The notes under the pieces: generated by a model
The model's input: the letters and a program-made list of their open reading frames with translations, nothing else
Told to the model about the DNA's origin: nothing
Databases searched by the model: none
Made by a program: the position numbers and the translations under genes
Part shown: positions 46,895 through 57,500 of the stretch, in pieces
Position numbering within the stretch: position 1 is the stretch's first letter
How the letters are laid out: every line of letters begins with the position of its first letter
Assembly: GCA_903813345.2 (NCBI GenBank)
Contig: CAIIXF020000012.1
Coordinates: 250,001 to 314,000, forward strand
Length of the DNA stretch: 64,000 bases
Reading direction: 5' to 3'
From: Owenia fusiformis
Lineage: Eukaryota; Annelida; Polychaeta; Sabellida; Oweniidae

Positions 46895-47414
46895 ACTACA
46901 GTCCTGCATTGAGAGCATTATTTTGCCTGTACGATTACAACTTGGGAGAATTATCTACGCCCCTTACACTTAAGATACCTACTTTAATTGATTCCTGGGT
47001 ATTTTAGCATTCTTGTCGTGTAGTTGAATCCACAATTGTCTGGGTTTATCGGCAGAACGGGAACATTTTTCTTTTTCATCGAGAGATATTCCATCACTTT
47101 CCAAGATGGCGGTTGGATTTAAAAGGGGATTCCCCGTTTGACTGACTCGGAAGTGGCCCGGAAGCACCAAAAATGGAGGAATTTGACGGTTGAAATAAGT
47201 TAAATATTACACTCAAATATTATGATTAAAAACGAAAATTTCTTTGTTCTGCCGATAAAATAAACCCAGACAATTGTGGATTCAACTACAAGAAAAGAAT
47301 GCTAAAATACCAAGGAATCTAATGAAATAGGTATCTTAAGTGTAAGAAGCGTAGAAAATTCTCCCATGTTGTAATCGTACAGGCAAAAGAATAAGATGTT
47401 CGCAGGACTATAGT
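46895..47414. mobile_element. Fold-back element next to the Harbinger remnant
   Basis: 520 bp. The arms of about 190 bp pair: ACTACAGTCCTGC with GCAGGACTATAGT at the ends, and TTTTGCCTGTACGATTACAA and CCACAATTGTCTGGGTTTAT inside. It begins within two bases of the Harbinger end. Confidence 0.75.
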
Positions 47415-47654
47415 AATTATTATGAATGATATATTGCTCACAAAATAACCATGGTAGGTAACGCAACAGATTTTAGACAGTCATATGTTAGATTGTGGCT
47501 ATTTTCTGAAGATTTAAAAAGGTGCATATGTTAGGCCAATGCATTATCTGGAGGAAAAATACTCAAAGAGATGATAGATAATTTGGACTTCGAGACAGGG
47601 AAGGTGCAAACACATTCCCCCCGATAGCAAGTCGCTTCTATTGTCTCAGCTGTA

Positions 47655-47900
47655 GTGGCTAGCCCTTATGGCTCAGGGGTAGAGCGTTTAATTCGAGAGT
47701 AGAAGGTCCTTGGTTCGATTCCCGCACTGGGAATTGAATTTAGCACACTCTCTTTCGGTATCGGTATACTACAGCTCCCGACGGACGTGCCCAAGGGTCG
47801 TTACAGTTTTATGCTGGTACAGGTTTACCCATAAGACCCTAAAAATCTCAAATGAAAAGGAAGGCACATAGACCTTAATCTAGGAGAAAATTGTTGTTGG
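47655..47900 (+). mobile_element. tRNA-derived SINE
   Basis: A-box TGGCTCAGGGG at 47669-47679 and B-box GGTTCGATTCC at 47712-47722, spaced as in a tRNA, followed by an unrelated body (CTCCCGACGGACGTGCCC). The acceptor stem is not intact, so it is not a tRNA gene. The 3' end is approximate. Confidence 0.65.
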
Positions 47901-48335
47901 ATTAAGTTATTTATGATATTTTTGATTATAATGAACTACAACCTGATGAGTGAGTCATCCCAAGTAATAATTTCAATGTGATGTTGAATATGTACATGAT
48001 CACTGGTCATAAATATAGACGTTTATCCTATGCCAAGTAGAGTTTTAGGGAGATAAGTTGGTAAGATATATCTCGTATCCTGATTTTGAGGTTTCCATAT
48101 CTTGAACCTCCATATCTCCCGCCATATCTCCCGCTCCAGGGCATATCTTCCCGCTTCGAAAAAAAGATTGAAAAAAAAGAAAAATTAAAAAAAAATGTGA
48201 AGAAAAATTTTAAAAAATAAAAAAATTCAAAAAAAGAAAAAAATAGAAAAAATAGAAAAAATAGAAAAAAAATTAAAATGTGAAAAAAATTCAAAGAAAA
48301 TTAGAAAACTCTACTTGGTATAGGATAAAGCAGTT
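47901..48335. other. Intergenic sequence with A-rich purine tract
   Basis: 48155-48310 is almost only A and G with scattered T (repeats like GAAAAAATAG). It probably accounts for the F-rich ORF on the minus strand, which I do not accept. Confidence 0.5.
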
Positions 48336-48490
48336 ACCGTATTCTCTGTAATTAGCGCCCACTCTCTAATAAGCGCCCACCCCGCTTCACAAAGTTCAAG
48401 AAACATCGAGGAATCAACAAGAATTGAAGAATATATCAGGAAAAAAATATTTCTCAAAATCCAGGAGCGGGCGATAATAGAGTACTTACC
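48336..48490. mobile_element. MITE copy 1, TIR CCGTATTCTCTGTAATTAGC
   Basis: About 155 bp, begins TACCGTATTCTCTGTAATTA and ends with a decayed inverse (CGATAATAGAGTAC). Flanking TA is visible on the left. Confidence 0.55.
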
Positions 48491-50359
48491 CTAAAACTGC
48501 TGTAAACACGACGCGTTTTGTAATTCTATGCATCCTCTGGATACATATCTATCGATGGGTGCTTCCCACACCATACCATGCTAATATTGTCTCCAAATAG
48601 TCCATAGTGAAAGTGAATGAAGGAATTGTTCTTTATCGGCATTCAGAAATTTCAAAAGCTACTGCGCAGATGTTCTGCGCATGTCAAGGTCGTGAACTTT
48701 CTGGTTTCTTTTTAGGCCGCGCCTGGAGAGCCTTAAAATTTAAGGCTCTCTAGCCAAATGGGTTACCAAAATGCTAAAGAGCCTTAAATTTTAAGGTTCT
48801 TTAGCATTTCGGCTAAAGAGCCTTAAATTGTAAGTAATTTTTTTGATCGATAAAATCACTGATTATTAAACCGGAAGTGTCTTCTCTGAGGTCCGCGAAG
48901 ATGAAGAAGATAACATATAAAGATTTCAGTCATTTCAACTAACTTTGCCGTCGATTTGATTTATATGGTTTTAAATGATCTTCTAATGCTTACTATGACT
49001 TCTATTAGTACTGTTTTGACTTCTTCACTTCATAAAAAAACATTATCACTTTTTGCTCGACTCATAAATTTACTTCCGGTCTACCGAGAGAAATAAAAGA
49101 ATGTTTTCAATCCTCAGTCTAAATTTGGCTTTTTAAAGGTTCAAACATCGATTTTGAAAAGTAAATGTTTGTTTGATGTTCATGCATATATCGAAAATAT
49201 ATGTCTCTGGTTCACCAGAGAAGGTGTAAGACCAGGCAATCACGTATAGCCAGAAAAATGTTATTTTTTCCATTTTATCCTCTATAAATCGCAAGGTCCG
49301 TTTAGTAAAGATTTTGATGTATAGACATTTATTGATGGATTGGAGGCTAGGATAAAAATGTTGTTGTTGTGTTGCATAAGCCGCTGTTTCCTCGACAGTT
49401 CACCTCTTGTACTGTAAATTTTCTTTGTGCTCTCTCATGTGCTTTTAGAAATTCTCACTTGTGAGGAAAATATTATGCAAAAATATCTCGTCACGTGAAA
49501 AATTCTAAAATCAGCATTGAAATCTAATGGGCAATATATTTGGAAGTGTATTCTGTGATGTCCCTGGGCTGATGTCCCTGCATTCACGATAAACTTCGTC
49601 AAGATGTGCTGATCTAGAAGAAACAAGATCCTTTTTTATCCCCAGGTCTTCATCATACTTTTTGCCATCTTAAAATGGGATTCCCTGTATTCTCGTGACT
49701 ATAGCAAAGCCAATACAAGTGATTAATTTCATTAAACATTGATGATTGAGTGATGGAGCAAGCCCAAGAATTCTAGAAAAAATTGTGTGCATAATTTCCG
49801 GACATCAGAGAACAAACTTCCGGCTTGTTATTCAAAATAAAAAGTGGTCCATCGGGGAATCGAACCCACGCCACAAAAGTGAAAAGCGAGCACCCTAACC
49901 ACTATACCAGAGTGTTTACCATGATAGGACAAAATTTTTGCAACTCTATAATGATATACATGTGTTAAATTTTTAAGTGGCATTCTGGGTTGAAAAACTT
50001 TCGAGAGTGTTGTTTTATTGTTTAGAAGACGAAAACTTCAATAAAAAACAATATAAACACGGATTATAAACACAAAGGCTCTCTAGCCAAAACACTATGT
50101 TCACAGCTAAATAGCCTTAAATTTTAAGGTACTCCAGACACTTCGTTCTTTTTAATGTTTCTCGACTTTTACACGACTTTTGCATGAATAATGATGATCT
50201 CTCATCAAATTAGAAATAATGTATAACTTTAGATCGATATCAGCAGTCTCTAGTGGAAATATTGAAGGTAATCGGCGATAATGACAAAGTGGGCGTGCCG
50301 GAAATAAATTAGACATAGACGGGTCTTCAACCACTGTCAATATTGTCTAAGCGATCTTT
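48491..50359. other. Intergenic stretch with TTAAATTTTAAGG palindromes
   Basis: Short palindromes (GAGAGCCTTAAAATTTAAGG with its pair) repeat three times at 48719-48835 and once inverted near 50115. The remainder, apart from the tRNA-like piece at 49845-49914, holds nothing I can support. Confidence 0.4.
49845..49914 (-). pseudogene. tRNA-Glu-like pseudogene or SINE head
   Basis: Minus strand: D-arm region GTATAGTGGTTAGGGTGC, an anticodon loop TTTTCAC compatible with TTC (Glu), and B-box GGTTCGATTCC. Acceptor and T stems do not pair well, so a functional tRNA is unlikely. Confidence 0.5.
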
Positions 50360-50564
50360 ACCGTATTCTCTCCAATAACAGCACTTGTCATATTATTATA
50401 AAAATATGTTGAAGAAAATGCATTCTTGTCAAGAAAAATTGCCATACATGAAATTCCTCGGGATTTCTGATTTCTTTCATACATGGGCGCTTATTAGAAT
50501 GGTCTAAATAATGTATTTTCAATTTTCTAAACGCCCTGGGCGCTAATTACAGAGAATACGGTAT
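50360..50564. mobile_element. MITE copy 2, TIR CCGTATTCTCT
   Basis: About 204 bp, starts TACCGTATTCTCTCCAATAA and ends GCTAATTACAGAGAATACGG followed by TA. Same family as 48336-48490; both carry the GGGCGCTTATTAG-type inner motif. Confidence 0.65.
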
Positions 50565-51404
50565 GTACGGTCGGTTTGGATATTGGGTTCATCCCTCGTG
50601 AGATATGCACATCTACCTTCGGTCCCTATGGTCCCTCAGGTAGATATGCATATCTCCCTCTGGATAAACCCCAAATCCAAAACCTCCCAGTACATAACCC
50701 TTATATATCAATTAAGATCTGTTATAATATCTCATCAATGTAATCCAACCTTCTTATTTTATGTTGAACTTAGGTTTAAGCTCTATTGAATCAACATGCA
50801 TTTTACACTCTATCTCATTGAAAAATGATAGAAAATAGCACAATAAAATCAATCACTTATACCCAAAATCATGCTTTAATACCTTCAAAATGTATAAATT
50901 AGCTCAACTTATCAACTGGATGCTATCTTATTGCGACTTTTTAACCTCAAAATGGTCCAATTTATTAGTTAAATCAGATCTTCAACATTTGAACCATGAT
51001 ATACCATTTTTCCAAACATAAATCACACTGGACGAAAATTTTCTTGGGATTTCTGAAAAATTGGCAAAGACATGAATTGGCGAATTTTTGTAATTCGCCA
51101 AATTCAATTTGCCGCCAAATTAAGTTGACTAACAGTAATTAAAATATTTGGTCCATATTATTCATGGTATGTTTGTTGAAAATGGAAATAATATAAATTT
51201 TATATCAGTTTTGATGCACCAAAAGTGTTTTAATGTTGATAGATGCTAAAACATATATTTCTATAATGCATACATTAAGAAAAAAATGTATAGAAAAGAT
51301 AAAAGAATTCAGTTGAATAGTTCACCAAAGTGTTTTTTGAATTATCTTACTGCAGTGTAAAATGGTGGTATAATCTCTGTTACATGAACTAATTTTACTT
51401 TCAG
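50565..51404. other. Upstream flank or 5' intron of the CLIP gene
   Basis: AT-rich. Because the first coding exon starts after an acceptor, this is probably intron, with a 5' UTR exon further upstream that I cannot place. Confidence 0.45.
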
Positions 51405-51530
51405 AAGATGTTAGAATGAGTCAAACACCGAGAACTAGTGGGCTTAAACCCCCTAGTAAGATAGGGAAGCCAAGTGGACTCCAGCCACCTGGCAGTTTAG
51501 CAGCAGGTACACCAGGGGAAAAGGCACACA
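51405..51530 (+). CDS. CLIP1: CLIP gene, first coding exon
   Basis: The acceptor TTACTTTCAG precedes 11 UTR bases. The start codon at 51416 has A at -3. It reads [20 protein letters not shown] and ends EKAH plus one base. The donor is CACA|GTAAGT. A 3-codon upstream ORF (51408-51419) overlaps the start. Confidence 0.85.
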
Positions 51531-54500
51531 GTAAGTTTCTCTGCATTTTGTTAATAAGCAAGTTATATTTCCTTCATATTTCAACATGCACTGCACATAC
51601 ATATAAGATAATCTATGTTCTTTGGATGAAATATGATCATTTGATGCACCCTTATCCAATCAGCATCCACTCCGTCAATATATTAGCAGTGTTAATGCCA
51701 GTAAGAGGGAGGTGATTATTACTTCTTGTCCCAGGGATTCAGGAATCAGGGTAGGGACAAAATGGATTGTGAAAGTAAGATAGGATACAATTATGGAAAT
51801 CTCTTGAATGGTTCTACATGAAAATATAAGTCACAAACTTAATGAGAATTTAAATTGTATGTTTTCATATTTGTTGATTCATCCTGGTTTACTTTAGCTG
51901 TCATTGCCATGGTTATGTGGATTTATTTATTTAACACCCATATTTGAAAAGATTTTTTTTCAATTTTTGTTATCTTTGTTTTAAGTTTTTATGCCTAACT
52001 AAGTACATGTATACTAATCATGTTCTGTATTCTTGGTTTGAATTATTTCTGGAAATATTCCTGTATGTAATGTCTGAGTCTAGTCACGATTTCCACATTA
52101 TTCCAAGTCTTTATTCATGATATTGGTATTCAAATATTGGCTACAATCCCCATTTCTTTATGAACGGGGAATATTAGTATTTGGTACAGCTCTTCTTCTT
52201 CTTAGACCTATATTCCATGTTTTTTCTGCTGAAGAAGAAAAATATTCAAAGTTTGAAACCTTTTTTTGATTAAGTTTGATCTTATACCTTATGTTAACTG
52301 GAGAGGGGCTCTTTTTGGGAGTCTTGTTCCTTTTTGACAGGAGGAGGGGGGTTGTTTGTTACCTTTTACATTTCCTTTTTAAGGCTGGGGGGGGGTCTTG
52401 CTCCTTATGTTATTAAAACCTTTTAAAGCATTTTGATAAAAGTGGCATGTTACCCTCAGACAAAATGGAACATTTTTTGTGGTGAGAATGTTTTGAATGA
52501 ATGTTAACAAATACAGCAAAACATTTACTGGCACATTTTTGTTTACACCTGGGAGCTGTCATTTTAAAAGATAAATTATCGCATTTCATGGTGTGTTGTA
52601 CAAATTGACAGGGCTTCATGTAGTGTAAAGGCAGAGATAATGTCATCATGATACGTAACTGTGAGATCTTTCATCATGATGGTAAAATGAAAACTGGAGG
52701 TACCCTTTTCAAGTGTTTGATTTCAGATATTTTAAAAAGAGTTTCATCTACACTTTTAAAAAGGAAATCTTTGACTTTACTTAAAAAGGAAATCTTTGAC
52801 TTTACTTAACCCAATTATGCCTTTAAAGTCATTAAAATCTCATTAGAATCAAAACAACTACACACCTCTGGTAAACTGAAGTGGAAGTTTGCTTCAGATA
52901 AAAACAGGAATGTTACATACACCACTGGCGGATCCAGAAATTAACAAGGAGGGGCTCAAATTTTGAGTCATGAAAAAAATGGTCCGTGTTTGCGAGGAAA
53001 ATTTTTTTGGCCATAATTACCAAAAATTAGGCCCATATTTTGAACATTTGAGGCCTATTTTTTGATAATTTGGCTTAAAAATGCCTTTTAAAGGCCAAAT
53101 TATGCCAGAGAAGGCCCAATTTTTGAGCACCTTCACAATTTTCACACAATGGGTCCATGGGGCCCAGCCCCCCCCCCTTTTTGTGGATCTGTCAGTGTAC
53201 ACAAGCCTTTTATTCAGTCTAATACACAGTCCATGTAATACAGAGATCAGGGTGACATTCCCGATTATTTACACTGGTAACTCAATAGTTGGACATGTTT
53301 TAGCACAGTGCAAGACTGAACAATGCATTCAAAGTTTGCATGATGATTGTATCACTCAGAATGACATTAACAGGCAAAAGTGTTGAATATGTAATTATAT
53401 ACACGTCATGTACCTGTCACTGTAAATACTTATATTTATTCCTTTCTCATTTTGCATGTTCTTTGCTGTTATTCTCTAGCATGTATTCAAGTGTGTGTCT
53501 TAAAAGATCAAGTGCCTGACAGAATATGATTTCATTAAAGTTGTGAGACAATTTTTACGAGATATTCGCCTACAACATTCCATGTCATGCCTATTTTGAA
53601 AAAGTCTAATATTTCTGAATACTTTATTTCATGATAATATTAATTTCGAAAAATTGACATTTCCAGAACTCTTATAAATATATAAGATAGCAAGAGAAAC
53701 ATTGACATGGTTTCTCTGGAGATTGCTTCAAATATTTTCAGTTTTCACTATTGATTGTTGCTACTTTATAAATGAATGAATGGAAAGATCAATTTAAAAT
53801 AACTTGTCTACCTATGTATATCAATGAACTATTTGATATGTTAGAAATGGAAAAATGAGTTCATCATGAAATGTAAGGTCACCCTTCCATCACCATTTCC
53901 ATATTTTCCCTTCCAGGTCTTTTGTTGGTTTCATTTTTTAGGCCACCCTGTATTCTTTTATTATTGAGCTAACTGTATATGTAAGCTTCTCTGCACCACA
54001 CACTCTACCCCTCCCTCTTACACGCTTGCCTCCCTACTCCTCCATCATGTTCCACTGCTTTATTTAAGGTGCTTTAACCAGCAGTGCTCGAGCGGCAGGC
54101 CTCTCTGCTGGCAAAGCTGAGAAGTATGCTCAACAACTAATGCAAAATATTCAAGGTATATGTTGGTGTTTATTTATTTATTAGATTGTTTATATGTTAT
54201 CTTTTTAAGTGCCACTTCCCTCTGTCCCCCTCTTTAAGTGACACCTACTCTGTTCCCCTTTTTAAGTGCCACCTCCCTTCTGTCTCCCTGTTCCCCTTTT
54301 TAAGTGCCACCTACCCTCTGTCCCCCGTTTTATGTGCCACCTTCCCCCTGTCCCCGTTTTAAGTGCCACCTTCCCTCTATTCCCCTTTTTAAGTGCCACT
54401 TTCCCTCTATCCCCCTCTTTAAGTGACACCTACTCTGTTCCCCTTTTTAAGTGCCACCTCCCCTCTGTTCCCCTTTTTAAGTGACACCCTCCCTCTGTTC

Positions 54501-57500
54501 CCTTTTTTAAGTGACACCTACCCTCTGTCCCCCTTTTCAAGTGATACCTTCCCTTTGTTCCCCTTTTTAAGTGCCACCTCCCTTCTGTCTCCCTGTTCCC
54601 CTTTTTAAGTGCCACCTTCCCTCTGTCCCCCGTTTTAAGTGCCACCTTCCCTCTGTTCCCATTTTTAAGTGCCACCTTCCCCCTGTTCCCATTTTTAAGT
54701 GCCACCTTCCCTCTGTTTCCCTTTTTAAGTGACACCTCCCTTCTGTCTCCCTGTTCCCCTCTTTAAGTGACACCCTCCCTCTGTTCCCATTTTTAAGTGC
54801 CACCTTCCCCCTGTTCCCATTTTTAAGTGCCACCTTCCCTCTGTTCCCCTTTTTAAGTGACACCTCCCTTCTGTCTCCCTGTTCCCCTTTTTAAGTGCCA
54901 CCCTCCCTCTGTTCCCCTTTTTAAGTGCCACCCTCCCTCTGTCCCCCGTTTTAAGTGCCACCTTCCCTCTGTTCCCATTTTTAAGTGCCACCCTCCCTCT
55001 GTCCCCCGTTTTAAGTGCCACCTTCCCTCTGTTCACATTTTTAAGTGCCACCTTCCCCCTGTTCTCCTTTTTAAGTGCCACCTCCCCTCTGTTCCCCTTT
55101 TTAAGTGAAACCTTCCTTCTGTCTCCCTTTTTAAGTGCCACCTTCCCCCTGTCGCCCTTTTTAAGGGATACCTAACCTACCCATTTTAAGTGCCATCTAT
55201 CAGACACCCTCCCCACCCTCTTTAAGGGTCACCTGCCCCCATCTCAGATAGTTCTTTCCTCAAATTATGAAGATTGTGATTTGCCAATTGATTAAAGAAG
55301 TCTTAAGAATGATAATCAAAAAAATAATTTGTTATTTCATGAGCTACATAAAGTTTTAACTATTTGTTTATTTACTTAAGAAACAGTTTCCTTATTTTGA
55401 CTGTGAAATATTTTTATTTTGCATGTAATGTTTGACTGCACTCTGCATTTAATAAAGCCCAACATGCACCAATTGGGTAAGATCCCACAGGACAGGGTAG
55501 CACACTATGTTAAGTCTATGGAGTTCCCACTGTGCCCCATTGGTGTATGTTGGGCTTAAGTGCATGTGATTGTTAACTGTGATGTTTGTCCCTTGTGCCC
55601 AATGGGTGTGGCAGTCCCTTGTGCCCCATTAGTGTATGACAGTCCCTTATGCCCCATTGGTGTATAACAGTCCCTTGTGCCCCATTGGTGTATAACAGTC
55701 CCTTGTGCCCCATTGGTGTATAACAGTCCCTTGTGCCCCTTCGGTGTATGTAAGTTGCAGGCTACTATTGACTGCTGGAATTTTAAAGCCAAAACTGTGG
55801 AGTTTAGATTGATAAAAACCAAAAGTTTATAATCATCCATTTTCATCCACCATTTTAAGATACACCAATGGCTGTCAATGCATCCTATCACTGCCAGTTA
55901 TTCTTTGCACCATTTATATAAATCACCCGCTACCCCCCTCTTTGTCCAAGGCCACCATTTACTGTATGTAATGCTGAATGTACCATGGTATTGTTATTGT
56001 AGTGGAGGAACATGAGGGGTCTCCTATAGCAACTGGTTTCATCATTGGAGACCGTGTCTATGTTGGTGGGAACAAACCAGGAGTTGTAGCATATCTAGGT
56101 AAGATATATGCTCAATCAGTGGGATGGGGGGGGGGGGGGTAAATACATTTCCTTCAGGATATTGCGTTATTGACTCAACGAATATTGACTGAATGAACTG
56201 TTATTAGAGTTTGTAATATATATGCTAGACAGGTGCTCGTATAATTATAGGCCAAACAGGCAGTCTTCTAGATCATTATCCAACCCTATGCCACTATGGT
56301 TTATGAACAGGTGCTAGTATAATTATAAGCCAAACAGGCAGTCTTCTAGATCATTATCCAACCCTATGCCACTATGGTTTATGAACAGGTGCTAGTATAA
56401 TTATAAGCCAAACAGGCAGTCTTCTAGATCATTATCCAACCCTATGCCACTATGGTTTATGAACAGGTGCTAGTATAATTATAAGCCAAACAGGCAGTCT
56501 TCTAGATCATTATCCAACCCTATGCCACTATGGTTTATGAACAGGTGCTAGTATAATTATAAGCCTAACAGGCAGTCTTCTAGATCATTATCCAACCCTA
56601 TGCCACTATGGTTTGCAGGAGAGACAAAATTTGCAACTGGAGAGTGGGCGGGAGTGATCCTGGATGAGCCTGTGGGTAAGAATGATGGCAGTGTAGCAGG
56701 GGTGCGATACTTTCAGTGTGATATGAAACGAGGTGTTTTCTCACGGCCGGGTAAACTAACGTCAACACTTCAAGCAACACCCCCTCCCTCAGAGGTTAAA
56801 CCACCAGCAGCTACCCCTGCTAGGGGAGTAAGTGCAACTAATGGAACAGCTTCAAAGGTTGCTCCAACCCTTGGTGGATTGGCTAGTAAGATATCATCCT
56901 CCAAGCAGGACCTCAGTATGACCTCATCTCCAACTGGGTCTGTATCGAACGTTGCTACAGATAGTAGTGCATCTAGTGTAGGCGGCTCTATTGCCTCAAG
57001 GTTCAAGGTGGGGGCGCGTGTATTTGTCAGTGGGACTAAACCAGGGACCCTAAGGTTCATAGGAGAGACCACGTTCGCTAAGGGGGAATGGGCGGGAGTG
57101 GAGCTGGATGAACCAATGGGAAAGAATGATGGATCTGTTGCTGGAAAACGGTATTAAGAACCAATAGAATTAAGTTTACTTGTACAATTTTCAATTTTAA
57201 TTACCAATAATATGTTATAGTGCAATCCATTAGGGAAATTATAACATTTTAAGCCTAATATTTTATCCAATTAAATGCTTCTTCATTCACATATTATCAA
57301 TGTATATCCACATGCAATATGTATTAATGATCAATGTATATCCACATGCAATATGTATTAATGATCAATGTATATACACATGCAATATGTATTAATGATC
57401 AATGTATATCCACATGCAATATGTATTAATGATCAATGTATATCCACATGCAATATGTATTAATGATCAATGTATATCCACATGCAATATGTATTAATGA

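Noticed and set aside
49845-49914. Functional tRNA-Glu gene
   Set aside because: B-box and anticodon loop are present, but acceptor and T stems do not pair.
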